Both the position numbers and the translations under genes were made by a program. Below are positions 9,142 to 16,500 of a stretch of 64,000 bases of DNA, piece after piece. The stretch covers positions 2,294,001 through 2,358,000 of the forward strand of contig NZ_FMHV01000002.1 in NCBI RefSeq assembly GCF_900091465.1, read 5' to 3'. Position 1 is the first letter of the stretch. Every line of letters begins with the position of its first letter. Under the pieces are notes generated by a model. It saw only the letters and a program-made list of their open reading frames with translations. It was not told the origin of the DNA and ran no database searches. This DNA comes from Micromonospora rhizosphaerae. Lineage in GTDB: Bacteria; Actinomycetota; Actinomycetes; Mycobacteriales; Micromonosporaceae.

Positions 9142-9353
9142 GCGCGAGGAGTGAGCTTGCGAGCCCCGCAGTCGCGAATGAAGAGGTAGCCATGAGCGCG
9201 AGGAGTGAGCTTGCGAGCCCCGCAGTCGCGAATGAAGAGGTAGCCATGAGCGCGAGGAGTGAGCTTGCGAGCCCCGCAGTCGCGAATGAAGAGGTAGCCA
9301 TGAGCGCGAGGAGTGAGCTTGCGAGCCCCGCAGTCGCGAATGAAGAGGTAGCA
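9138..9353 (+). repeat. Four tandem 54-bp repeats
   Basis: Units run 9138-9191, 9192-9245, 9246-9299 and 9300-9353. The first three are identical and the last differs only in its final base. Each begins ATGAGCGCGAGGAGTGAGC and ends GAAGAGGTAGCC. Conservation this strict implies recent expansion or ongoing homogenisation. The unit length of 54 keeps the reading frame. Confidence 0.98.
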
Positions 9354-9359
9354 GCATGA
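9138..9359 (+). CDS. Repeat-encoded reading frame bridging plsX and rnc (73 codons)
   Basis: The frame runs through four copies of the 18-residue unit [18 protein letters not shown] and ends with a TGA that overlaps the rnc ATG. It starts at an ATG overlapping the plsX stop. Each unit ends in GAAGAGG, 5 nt before the next unit's ATG, so ribosomes could enter at any unit. No known domain is present. Whether a stable peptide is made is unknown; the reading frame may simply preserve translational coupling from plsX to rnc. Confidence 0.4.
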   Translation: MSARSELASPAVANEEVAMSARSELASPAVANEEVAMSARSELASPAVANEEVAMSARSELASPAVANEEVAA

Positions 9360-10174
9360 CGAACGACAAGCGGCGGCGTGCTCCCGTCGGTCATCTGGAG
9401 GCGGCCTTCGGGGTGTCGCTCGACCCGGAGCTGCTGGAGCGCGCGCTGACCCACCGCTCGTACGCGTACGAGAACGGCGGCCTGCCCACCAACGAGCGGC
9501 TGGAGTTCCTGGGCGACTCGGTGCTCGGCGTGGTGATCACGACGGCGCTCTTCCACAACCACCCGGACCTGCCCGAGGGGCAGCTCGCCAAGCTGCGGGC
9601 CAGCGTGGTCAACATGCGCGCCCTCGCCGACGTGGCGCGCGGCCTCGGCCCGGAGGGCCTCGGCCTCTACCTGCTGCTCGGCAAGGGCGAGGAGGCCACC
9701 GGCGGCCGGGACAAGGCGAGCATCCTGGCCGACACCCTGGAGGCGCTGCTCGGCGCGATCTACCTCCAGTACGGCCTGGACACCGCGGCGATCGTGATCC
9801 ACCGGCTCTTCGACCCGCTGATGGCCGAGTCGGCCGGCCGGGGCGCGGCCCTGGACTGGAAGACCAGCCTCCAGGAGCTGACCGCCGCGCTGGGGCTGGG
9901 CGTCCCGGAGTACCGCATCGAGGGCACCGGTCCGGACCACCTCAAGACCTTCACCGCCTGGGTGGTGGTGGCCGGCAACCGGTACGGCGGCGCCGAGGGC
10001 CGGAGCAAGAAGGAGGCCGAGCAGCGGGCCGCGGAGTCGGCCTGGCGGACGCTCACCGAGCAGGCCGAGGCGGCCACCGCCGAGGCGGCCACCGCCGAGG
10101 CGGCCGGCGGCGCTGCGACGGCCGACGACGGGCGCGGGACCGACCCCGCCGCGGCGGGCTCGCACCGTGCCTGA
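9356..10174 (+). CDS. rnc: Ribonuclease III
   Basis: Double-strand-specific endoribonuclease for rRNA and mRNA processing. The RNase III signature [13 protein letters not shown] and the second catalytic block [19 protein letters not shown] are present, followed by a C-terminal dsRNA-binding domain ([14 protein letters not shown] to [13 protein letters not shown]). After residue 240 there is a low-complexity Ala/Glu tail (repeated AEAAT) not needed for the fold. The Shine-Dalgarno GAAGAGG is supplied by the last 54-bp repeat unit, 7 nt from ATG 9356. It overlaps mutM by 8 nt. Confidence 0.96.
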   Translation: MTNDKRRRAPVGHLEAAFGVSLDPELLERALTHRSYAYENGGLPTNERLEFLGDSVLGVVITTALFHNHPDLPEGQLAKLRASVVNMRALADVARGLGPEGLGLYLLLGKGEEATGGRDKASILADTLEALLGAIYLQYGLDTAAIVIHRLFDPLMAESAGRGAALDWKTSLQELTAALGLGVPEYRIEGTGPDHLKTFTAWVVVAGNRYGGAEGRSKKEAEQRAAESAWRTLTEQAEAATAEAATAEAAGGAATADDGRGTDPAAAGSHRA

Positions 10175-11024
10175 GCTGCCCGAGGTCGAAACGGTCCGGC
10201 AGGGGCTGGCCCAGTGGGTCATCGGGCGCCGGATCGCCTCGGTCGAGGTGCGCCACCCCCGCGCGGTACGCCGGCACCAGCCCGGCGGGGCGCACTTCGC
10301 CGACGTGTTGAAGGACCGGACGGTGACCGACGTCCGGCGCCGGGGCAAGTACCTCTGGCTGCCGCTGGACAGCGGTGACGCGCTCATCGGCCACCTCGGC
10401 ATGTCCGGCCAGCTGCTGCTCCAGCCCGTCGGGGCGGCCGACGAGCTGCACCTGCGGGTCCGGTTCCGGTTCGCCGACGACGGCCCGGAGCTGCGCTTCG
10501 TCGACCAGCGCACGTTCGGCGGACTGTCCGTGTCGGAGGGTGGCGCCGCGCTGCCCAGCGAGATCGCGCACATCGCGCGGGACCCGCTGGATCCGGAGTT
10601 CTCCGACGCGGGGTTCGTGGCGGCGCTGCGCCGGCGGCGTACCGAGGTGAAGCGGGCCCTGCTCGACCAGACCCTGATTTCCGGCGTCGGCAACATCTAC
10701 GCCGACGAGGCGCTCTGGCGGGCGAAGCTGCACGGCGGCCGACCCACCGACGCGCTCACCGGCCCAGCCGCGCTGCGGCTGCTCGGGCACGTCCGGGACG
10801 TGCTCCGCGAGGCGATCAACGAGGGCGGCACCAGCTTCGACGCCCTCTACGTCAACGTCAACGGCGAGAGCGGCTACTTCGACCGGTCGCTGAACGTGTA
10901 CGGCCGGGAGGGCGAGCCCTGCGGTCGCTGTGGCACGCCGATCCGCCGCGAGCCGTTCATGAACCGGTCGTCGTACAGCTGCCCGCGCTGCCAGCCGCGG
11001 CCCCGGGGGGCCCTCCGGGGATGA
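10167..11024 (+). CDS. mutM: Formamidopyrimidine-DNA glycosylase
   Basis: Base-excision repair glycosylase/AP lyase for 8-oxoguanine and ring-opened purines. The essential N-terminus [13 protein letters not shown] (catalytic Pro1 and Glu2 after Met removal), the RRGKYLWL lysine region, the H2TH helix segment and the C-terminal zinc finger ([11 protein letters not shown] ... YSCPRCQ) are all intact. Its 285 residues are normal. GTG 10167 lies inside the end of rnc, so the two are coupled. Confidence 0.96.
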   Translation: MPELPEVETVRQGLAQWVIGRRIASVEVRHPRAVRRHQPGGAHFADVLKDRTVTDVRRRGKYLWLPLDSGDALIGHLGMSGQLLLQPVGAADELHLRVRFRFADDGPELRFVDQRTFGGLSVSEGGAALPSEIAHIARDPLDPEFSDAGFVAALRRRRTEVKRALLDQTLISGVGNIYADEALWRAKLHGGRPTDALTGPAALRLLGHVRDVLREAINEGGTSFDALYVNVNGESGYFDRSLNVYGREGEPCGRCGTPIRREPFMNRSSYSCPRCQPRPRGALRG

Positions 11025-11208
11025 CCCCGAGGCGACTCGGGGTTGCGCCGGTGTGCCGCACCCGACCGTTCCTGGCGGGTCCGCGACGGTCGCCCGTTTC
11101 CTTCCCCTCTGTCCGGTTGGCCGATCCGGCCTGATCCGGCCGGCCGGGTCGTTCCGGATGGGGGACGAACCGGGGCCGAACCCGGATGTCCGCCCACGTC
11201 GCCACGCC

Positions 11209-11214
11209 TAGCGT
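11209..11214 (+). promoter_or_regulatory. Candidate -10 element before the MMPL gene
   Basis: TAGCGT at 11209-11214 lies 45 nt before the ATG, within a 234-nt gene-free gap after mutM. No clear -35 hexamer can be assigned. GGAGGGGG at 11242-11249 precedes the ATG as ribosome-binding site. Confidence 0.3.
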
Positions 11215-11258
11215 CGGGACCGTCGGCAGAGGACCGACGTCTGGAGGGGGACCCGGAG

Positions 11259-13478
11259 ATGGGCAGCAGACCGGTGACGGTGCGGTTGGCGCGGTGGAGT
11301 GCGGAGCACCCGTGGCGGGCCATCGCGCTGTGGGTGGTGTTCGTGGCGGTGTGCTTCGTCGGAGGGAACGCCGCCGGCCTCAACGAGGCCACCTACGCCG
11401 ACCAGGCCGTCGGCGAGTCGGGCCGGGCGGGGCTGATCGTGGAGACCGGGAAGTTCGACGATCCGGCGATGGAGAACATCCTCATCACGCCGCGCGGCGG
11501 CACGCTCGACCCGGCCGCGGCGAAGGCCGCGGCCGACGAGGCGGCCGCCCGGCTTCGGGGGGTCGACGGGGTCGCCTCGGTCGGCCAGCCGGTGCCGGCC
11601 CGGGGCGGCTCCGCGCTGCTGGTGCCGATCACCATGTCCGGTGACCCGGAGACCGCGTCCGACCGCGTGCAGCCGCTGCGCGACGCCACGGCCGGGGTAC
11701 AGGACGACCACCCGCAGCTGCGGATCGAGCAGGTCGGCGGGCCGTCGATCGGCAGGGCGCTGGACGACACGCTCGGCAAGGACTTCAAGCGGGCGGAGCT
11801 GCTCAGCCTGCCGGTCACCCTGGCCATCCTGATCATCGCGTTCGGGGCGCTGATCGCCGCCGGCGTGCCGGTGCTGCTCGCGCTCTCCTCAGTGGCCGCC
11901 GCCATGGGGCTGTCCACCCTCGCCTCGCACCTGGTGCCGGCGACCGACGTCACGTCCAGCGTCATCCTGCTGATCGGCATGGCGGTCGGGGTCGACTACT
12001 CGCTGTTCTACGTGCGACGGGAGCGGGAGGAACGGGCCAAGGGACGCTCCGGGCTCGACGCGGTGGAGATCGCTGCGGAGACCTCCGGGCACGCCGTGGT
12101 GGTCTCCGGCCTCGCCGTGATCATCTCGATGGCCGGCCTGCTGCTCGCCAACGACGCGGTCTTCTCCTCCCTCGCGGTGGGCTCGATCCTGGTGGTGGCG
12201 GTCGCGGTGACCGGCTCGCTGACCGTGCTGCCGGCCCTGCTGGCCAAGCTCGGCCGCTGGGTCGACCGGCCCCGGGTGCCGCTGCTGTGGCGGCTGACCG
12301 CGCCGCGTACCGGGCGGCACGGGGAACCGGCGAAGCCGCGGTTCTGGCCGGCCGTGCTGAAGCCGGCGCTGCGGGCGCCGGTGGCGACCCTGGTGATCTC
12401 GGTCGGGCTGCTGCTCGCCCTGGCCGCGCCCGCGCTCGGCATGCAGCTGAAGTTCCCCGGCATGGAGGACGTGCCGCGCAGCACGCCGGCGATGCAGGCG
12501 TACGACCGGCTCACCGCGGCCTTCCCGAGCAACGGCACCAGCCACACGGTGGCGGTCCGGGCGCCCGCGGCTGAGGCGGACCGGGTGAAGGCGGCGCTGA
12601 CCGACCTGGCCGGCCGGGCGTCGGCCGACCCGCTCTTCGCGCCGACCGAGGCGGACGGCCCGAAGATCCGGGTGTCGGCCGACCGGCGGGTGTCCGTGCT
12701 GGAGGTGGCCACCCCGTACGTCAGCCGGGACGACAAGGCCGGGCAGTCGCTGGACCGGCTCCGCCGGGACCTGGTTCCGGCCGCACTCGGCGGGATCCCC
12801 GAGGCGGAGTACGCGGTCGGCGGCGACATCGCCGACAGCGAGGACTACGCGCAGCACATCCGGGAGAAGCTGCCGATCGTCATGGGCTTCGTGCTGGTGC
12901 TGACCTTCCTGGTGATGGTGCTGACCTTCCGTTCGGTGGTGATCGCGCTCAGCTCGATCCTGCTCAACCTGCTCTCCGCCGGCGCCGCGTACGGGCTGCT
13001 GGTGCTGGTCTTCCAGGGCGACTGGGCCGAGGGCCTGCTGGGCTTCACCTCGATGGGCGCGATCGTGGCCTGGCTGCCGCTCTTCCTCTTCGTGGTGCTG
13101 TTCGGGCTCTCGATGGACTACCACGTCTTCGTGGTCAGCCGGATCCGCGAGGGGGTGCGGGCCGGGATGTCGAACCGCGAGGCGGTGGCGTACGGCATCA
13201 CCTCGTCGGCCGGCGTGGTGACGAGCGCCGCGATCGTGATGGTCGGGGTCTTCTCGATCTTCGCGACGCTCAGCACGATCGACTTCAAGCAGCTCGGCAT
13301 CGGTCTGGCGGCGGCGATCCTGCTGGACGCCACGATCATCCGGGCGGTGGTGCTGCCGGCGCTGATGACCATGCTGGGCGACCGGAACTGGTGGGCGCCG
13401 CGCTTCCTCCGCGCCCGGTCGGCCACCCCGCCCGCCGACCCGCCCGCCCCGGCGCCCGAGCTGGTCGGCGCCCGCTGA
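11259..13478 (+). CDS. MMPL/RND-family membrane transporter
   Basis: A 739-residue RND-type exporter with two copies of the MMPL fold: a first transmembrane helix at about 20-40 (AIALWVVFVAVCFVGGNAAG), an extracytoplasmic domain, helices 2-6, a second extracytoplasmic domain from about 400, and the last helices to about 715. The motif GVDYSLFYVRREREE in the first half and GLSMDYHVFVVSRIREG in the second are the paired MMPL signatures with proton-relay Asp-Tyr. Family members export lipids or small molecules; the substrate here is unknown. ATG 11259 was chosen for its GGAGGGGG site. No regulator is adjacent. Confidence 0.93.
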   Translation: MGSRPVTVRLARWSAEHPWRAIALWVVFVAVCFVGGNAAGLNEATYADQAVGESGRAGLIVETGKFDDPAMENILITPRGGTLDPAAAKAAADEAAARLRGVDGVASVGQPVPARGGSALLVPITMSGDPETASDRVQPLRDATAGVQDDHPQLRIEQVGGPSIGRALDDTLGKDFKRAELLSLPVTLAILIIAFGALIAAGVPVLLALSSVAAAMGLSTLASHLVPATDVTSSVILLIGMAVGVDYSLFYVRREREERAKGRSGLDAVEIAAETSGHAVVVSGLAVIISMAGLLLANDAVFSSLAVGSILVVAVAVTGSLTVLPALLAKLGRWVDRPRVPLLWRLTAPRTGRHGEPAKPRFWPAVLKPALRAPVATLVISVGLLLALAAPALGMQLKFPGMEDVPRSTPAMQAYDRLTAAFPSNGTSHTVAVRAPAAEADRVKAALTDLAGRASADPLFAPTEADGPKIRVSADRRVSVLEVATPYVSRDDKAGQSLDRLRRDLVPAALGGIPEAEYAVGGDIADSEDYAQHIREKLPIVMGFVLVLTFLVMVLTFRSVVIALSSILLNLLSAGAAYGLLVLVFQGDWAEGLLGFTSMGAIVAWLPLFLFVVLFGLSMDYHVFVVSRIREGVRAGMSNREAVAYGITSSAGVVTSAAIVMVGVFSIFATLSTIDFKQLGIGLAAAILLDATIIRAVVLPALMTMLGDRNWWAPRFLRARSATPPADPPAPAPELVGAR

Positions 13479-13490
13479 GGCGGAACGAGG

Positions 13491-13521
13491 GGCCCTGTTG
13501 TCGCCCGGCGACAGCAGGGCC
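13491..13521. terminator. Convergent terminator between MMPL and GH114-like genes
   Basis: The 15-bp arms GGCCCTGTTGTCGCC (13491-13505) and GGCGACAGCAGGGCC (13507-13521) pair with one mismatch and leave almost no loop. It starts 12 nt after the MMPL stop and ends 7 nt before the stop of the minus-strand gene, so it can serve both. Confidence 0.85.
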
Positions 13522-13528
13522 TCTGGTG

Positions 13529-14425
13529 TCAGGGCAGCGGGCAGGGCTCCCGCCAGGCGTCCAGGTCGCGGTCCTTGCGGATGGAGGCGAACCCGTACCC
13601 GACGGTGGTCACGCAGAACTGCGTCGGGCTGCCGGCGTACTCCACATGGAAGACCGGCTTGTGGGCGTCGGCGAAGGGGAGCAGCTTGGCGCACTCGCGC
13701 CGCCGGACGCACTCCTCGTTGACCGCGAAGTCGAAGTCGGGCGCCAGGGCGGCGACCTGCGGCAGGTCGTTGACCAGGCCGGGGGAGAGGTCGAGCGAGC
13801 GGGCCAGCGCGGCCAGCCGCCGGTTGAACAGCAGCTGGTCGTCGAAGCCGAGCGGGAAGCCGGACCGGTGCAGGTAGCCGTCGGCGTCGGCGAGCGCGAC
13901 CGCGCCGAAGCCCTTCCCGCGGCAGAGCCGGAACCGGTCGGCCAGCACCGGCTTCAGCGCGTCCCACTGCCGTACGTCGAGCCAGCGACTGCCCGGCCGT
14001 CCCGCCACCGCCGCGCCGCGGACCGCCACCGGGAAGCGGGTCGCGTCCGGGTCGGTACCCGCGTACGACCCGACGTTGACCTGGCAGATCAGCCGTCGGT
14101 CCCGGGCGCGCAGCGCGGCGGTCTCGGTGGAGGTGGTACGGGCCGGGTCGAGCAGGAAGACGTCCGCGTCGACGGTCACGTCGAGCGGGCCGCTGAGCTG
14201 CCACTGCCACTGCCATCGCCGGCCCGATTCCACCGGCCACGGGGTGGGCGCCCCGGGCGGGACGAGTTCCGTCCGGCAGCCGGACACCGGGGCGAGCAGC
14301 AGCAGCCCGACGACCGCCGGCAGCGCCCGGTGCAGCCCGCACCGGGCGGCGCGCGCTGGCCGGACCCGCGGCACGGGCCAGGCCGGCCGGATCCGCATCG
14401 GCAGCTCCCGGGTCGCCGGCGGCAT
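13529..14425 (-). CDS. Secreted lipoprotein, GH114-like (endo-alpha-1,4-polygalactosaminidase family)
   Basis: A 298-residue predicted lipoprotein: a basic N-terminus, a hydrophobic stretch and a lipobox-like PVSGC near residue 50. The remainder matches the GH114/TM1410 TIM-barrel layout: WQWQLSGPLD, VDADVFLLDP (where the family often has DVDLFD), ICQVNVGSYAGTDPDA, RFRLCRGKGFGAVALADADGY and NRRLAALARSLDL. Family members hydrolyse polygalactosamine exopolysaccharide. ATG 14425 is used; ATG 14398 (MRIRPAWP) would give a shorter signal peptide and may be the real start. Substrate is not proven. Confidence 0.82.
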   Translation of the reverse strand: MPPATRELPMRIRPAWPVPRVRPARAARCGLHRALPAVVGLLLLAPVSGCRTELVPPGAPTPWPVESGRRWQWQWQLSGPLDVTVDADVFLLDPARTTSTETAALRARDRRLICQVNVGSYAGTDPDATRFPVAVRGAAVAGRPGSRWLDVRQWDALKPVLADRFRLCRGKGFGAVALADADGYLHRSGFPLGFDDQLLFNRRLAALARSLDLSPGLVNDLPQVAALAPDFDFAVNEECVRRRECAKLLPFADAHKPVFHVEYAGSPTQFCVTTVGYGFASIRKDRDLDAWREPCPLP

Positions 14426-14508
14426 CCTGCCGCCTGTGCCGGTACGCCCGGACAGCCCCGGCGCACCTCACCCGGTCAAACGAGCGCGGACCCGTCGACG
14501 ACTCGCGC

Positions 14509-15609
14509 TCAGCGCGGGGTGGCGAAGTCCTGCGTCCAGTACGGCCCGTTGCTCCGCGCGACGCCGACCCCGATCTCGGTGAAGGAGCAGTTCAGGATGT
14601 TGGCGCGGTGCCCCGGGCTGTTCATCCAGGCATCCATCACCGCGGCCGGCGTCTGCTGGTTCCAGGCGACGTTCTCGCCGTACGACCGCCAGTCGTAACC
14701 GACCCGGTCGAGCCGGTCGCCGACGTCGCTGCCGTCGCTGCCGTCGTGCGTCATGGTCTGGTGGTCGGCCTGGTCCTGGCTGTGCCGCTGGGCCGCCAGC
14801 ATCAGCTTGTCGTCGATGGTCAGCGCCTTGCAGCCGGCCTTGGTCCGCTCGGCGTTGACCAGGTCGACCACCGCCTGGAGCTCGGCGCTGATCCGGCCGG
14901 TCGAGGTGGTCCGCGCGGTGGTGCTGCTCGGCGACGGGATGCGCTGGAGCTGGCGCGACGGTGCGGTGGTCCGGCTGGGCGCGGGGGTCGGCGTGCCGGT
15001 CCGGCTGGCCGACGGGGTGGGCCGGGCGGTGCTGGGCGACGCCGTCGGCGAGGCCGGGGCGACCGCGTCGCCCGGGGCGGCGCCGGTGCTCGGCAGGGCC
15101 GGGGCGGCGGCCACCCCGTCGTCGACCGCGGTCGGATCGGTCCGCTGGTCGCTGCCCGGCAGCATCAGCGCACCCACTCCCAGGCTCACCACCAGCGTCG
15201 CCACGGCGGCGGCCCCACCGATCAGGAGAGGACGGGGGAACCGGCGGCCGGGCTGCCGCCGGTGCCGTCCCTCGCCCGTGCGGGCGGGGGTGGCGGCACC
15301 GGCGGCCCGGAACGCGGTCAGATCGGCGGGCTGCCGGGCGGTCATCTCGAGATCAGGCCGCTCGCCCGGCTGCACGTCCGGCCGCTCGGTGGGCGTCACC
15401 GGGAAGGGGAGTTCTCCGGTGCGCTCGGGGTGCCACCGCTCGGTCGGCTGCTCCCGCCAGGTGTCGACCGGTTCCTCCGGCTCCTCCCCGAAGAGGTACG
15501 ACGACCGCGGCTCCGGTCGATCGGTGAGCCACGCCGGCGGTTGATCGGTCGGCGGCTCGGGGCGCTTGGGAGCGCCGTCCGGGTCGATCGGATCGGTCCA
15601 GCCGTACAC
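14509..15609 (-). CDS. CAP/SCP-domain protein with N-terminal membrane anchor
   Basis: A 366-residue protein with a Pro/Glu-rich cytoplasmic N-terminus, one transmembrane helix at about 125-150 (PLLIGGAAAVATLVVSLGVGALML), a Pro/Thr/Ser linker and a C-terminal CAP (YkwD-like) domain: VVDLVNAERTKAGCKALTID, MTHDGSDGSD, YGENVAWNQQ, MNSPGHRANILN, EIGVGVA. The domain should lie outside the membrane. Function of bacterial CAP proteins is poorly known (metal or lipid binding, cell-wall roles). It starts with GTG. Confidence 0.9.
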   Translation of the reverse strand: MYGWTDPIDPDGAPKRPEPPTDQPPAWLTDRPEPRSSYLFGEEPEEPVDTWREQPTERWHPERTGELPFPVTPTERPDVQPGERPDLEMTARQPADLTAFRAAGAATPARTGEGRHRRQPGRRFPRPLLIGGAAAVATLVVSLGVGALMLPGSDQRTDPTAVDDGVAAAPALPSTGAAPGDAVAPASPTASPSTARPTPSASRTGTPTPAPSRTTAPSRQLQRIPSPSSTTARTTSTGRISAELQAVVDLVNAERTKAGCKALTIDDKLMLAAQRHSQDQADHQTMTHDGSDGSDVGDRLDRVGYDWRSYGENVAWNQQTPAAVMDAWMNSPGHRANILNCSFTEIGVGVARSNGPYWTQDFATPR

Positions 15610-15982
15610 GCGCTGTCGCCTCCACGGGGTCGGTTGCGGGCGCGGGTGACGCTACGTGTGCGCCGCTAGCTGCGGCAACGTGGCTAAGAAAGAGTTAAGG
15701 CGAAGCGGACACCCGGGGTGAGGCGTTCGCGCAAGCCAAGGCGTAGAGTTAAGACGTCCGGACAGAGCGTGTCCGCGCCTCACGGCAGCCCCCCGACAAG
15801 TGGACAGGTCGACGAAAAGATGATCTACGGCCTGTGGGAACTTGACGAAGGAGGGGTTATCGGCTCAATATATAGGTGTCGCCAGTCGCGCCCGGCCATG
15901 CCCGAATTACCCGGGATGGCAGCCGCGAACACCAAGGGCGCGCGTTGGCCGGCCTTCCGGCAGCGCATATCAAGGAGTCAGC
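15610..15982. other. 373-nt gene-free region with a likely promoter and long leader
   Basis: This gap separates the divergent CAP gene and the small coiled-coil gene. It is less GC-rich than its surroundings (AAGAAAGAGTTAAGG near 15687, AATATATAGG near 15867). Apart from the promoter listed separately I see no gene; reading frames crossing it lack coding character before ATG 15983. Confidence 0.5.
15842..15871 (+). promoter_or_regulatory. Sigma-70-type promoter for the small coiled-coil gene
   Basis: TTGACG at 15842-15847 and CAATAT at 15866-15871 are separated by 18 nt, one of the best -35/-10 pairs in the window, in an AT-richer patch. It would give a leader of roughly 105 nt before ATG 15983. 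An overlapping GGAAC-N15-GTT arrangement starting near 15838 could instead be read as an ECF-type promoter. Confidence 0.55.
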
Positions 15983-16177
15983 ATGGCGAAGGCCCTCTAC
16001 GGCCACGTAGGTGCAGCGCCCGACCGGCGTCTGCTCGACGAGGTCACCCGATTGCGTGCCAGGGTTCAGGCACTGGAGTTCGAGATCACGCGTCTGCGCG
16101 CCGACAATGATCGGCTTGCGGCGGCTGCGGCGGAGGCCGACGACCTCCTCCGGCTGGCCGAGCCGGCGCTGACCTGA
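15983..16177 (+). CDS. Small conserved coiled-coil protein (64 residues)
   Basis: Begins MAKALYGHVG and then runs as a leucine-zipper-like helix (RLLDEVTRLRARVQALEFE, ITRLRADNDRLAAAAAEADD) to the C-terminus. ATG 15983 has CAAGGAGT 5 nt upstream. Similar short proteins are familiar from actinobacterial genomes but have no assigned function. The zipper without a clear basic DNA-binding region suggests dimerisation with a partner rather than stand-alone DNA binding; this is inference. A terminator follows 39 nt downstream, so it is a single-gene transcript. Confidence 0.85.
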   Translation: MAKALYGHVGAAPDRRLLDEVTRLRARVQALEFEITRLRADNDRLAAAAAEADDLLRLAEPALT

Positions 16178-16216
16178 TCCCCGGTTGTCCGAAAACTGAA
16201 TCGCACCACAAAAAAC

Positions 16217-16244
16217 GCGCGCCGACACCGAAGTGCCGGCGCGC
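16217..16244 (+). terminator. Intrinsic terminator after the small coiled-coil gene
   Basis: A 12-bp stem (GCGCGCCGACAC with GTGCCGGCGCGC, one G-U pair) closes on a stable CGAA tetraloop. It is preceded by AAAAAA and followed by AGCTTTGT, making it one of the few terminators here with a partly T-rich tail. Confidence 0.85.
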
Positions 16245-16500
16245 AGCTTTGTCCACACCCATTTCCGGATCGCTTCTCAGATCCCGTGAATCGACGCGAG
16301 ATGCGTGACCGGCGGGCGGGGGAAGGCGAATAGGGATCTTGTAGTTCCCCGCACCGCGACGACTCCCCCTCGATCAAGACTCGACCCCCGCGCGGGGTGG
16401 GTCGCGTGCCGCGGTCCCTCGGCCCCCGGGTTAGTCTGCGGGTTCACCAGGTCCGCGCAGCCGGCGACGGTACGGCGGCCACCGGACGAGGATCGAGAAG
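16245..16500 (+). other. Gene-free region upstream of smc
   Basis: No gene is visible. It contains one perfect DnaA-box-like 9-mer TTGTCCACA (16248-16256) and a possible -10, TAGTCT, at 16432-16437, which would give smc a leader of about 60 nt. Neither assignment is certain. Confidence 0.35.

Noticed and set aside
10080..10130. AEAAT codon repeat at the rnc 3' end as a separate repeat element
   Set aside because: Only about two and a half short imperfect units; ordinary low-complexity C-terminal tail.
11889..14471. 860-codon minus-strand frame across the MMPL and GH114-like genes
   Set aside because: His/Gln/Arg-rich shadow antisense to MMPL; the supported gene in its distal part is in another frame.
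16248..16256. Perfect DnaA-box-like TTGTCCACA, with another at 56090-56098 and weaker ones near 48960-48985
   Set aside because: Isolated sites, no cluster and no AT-rich unwinding region or dnaA/dnaN neighbours, so no origin is called.
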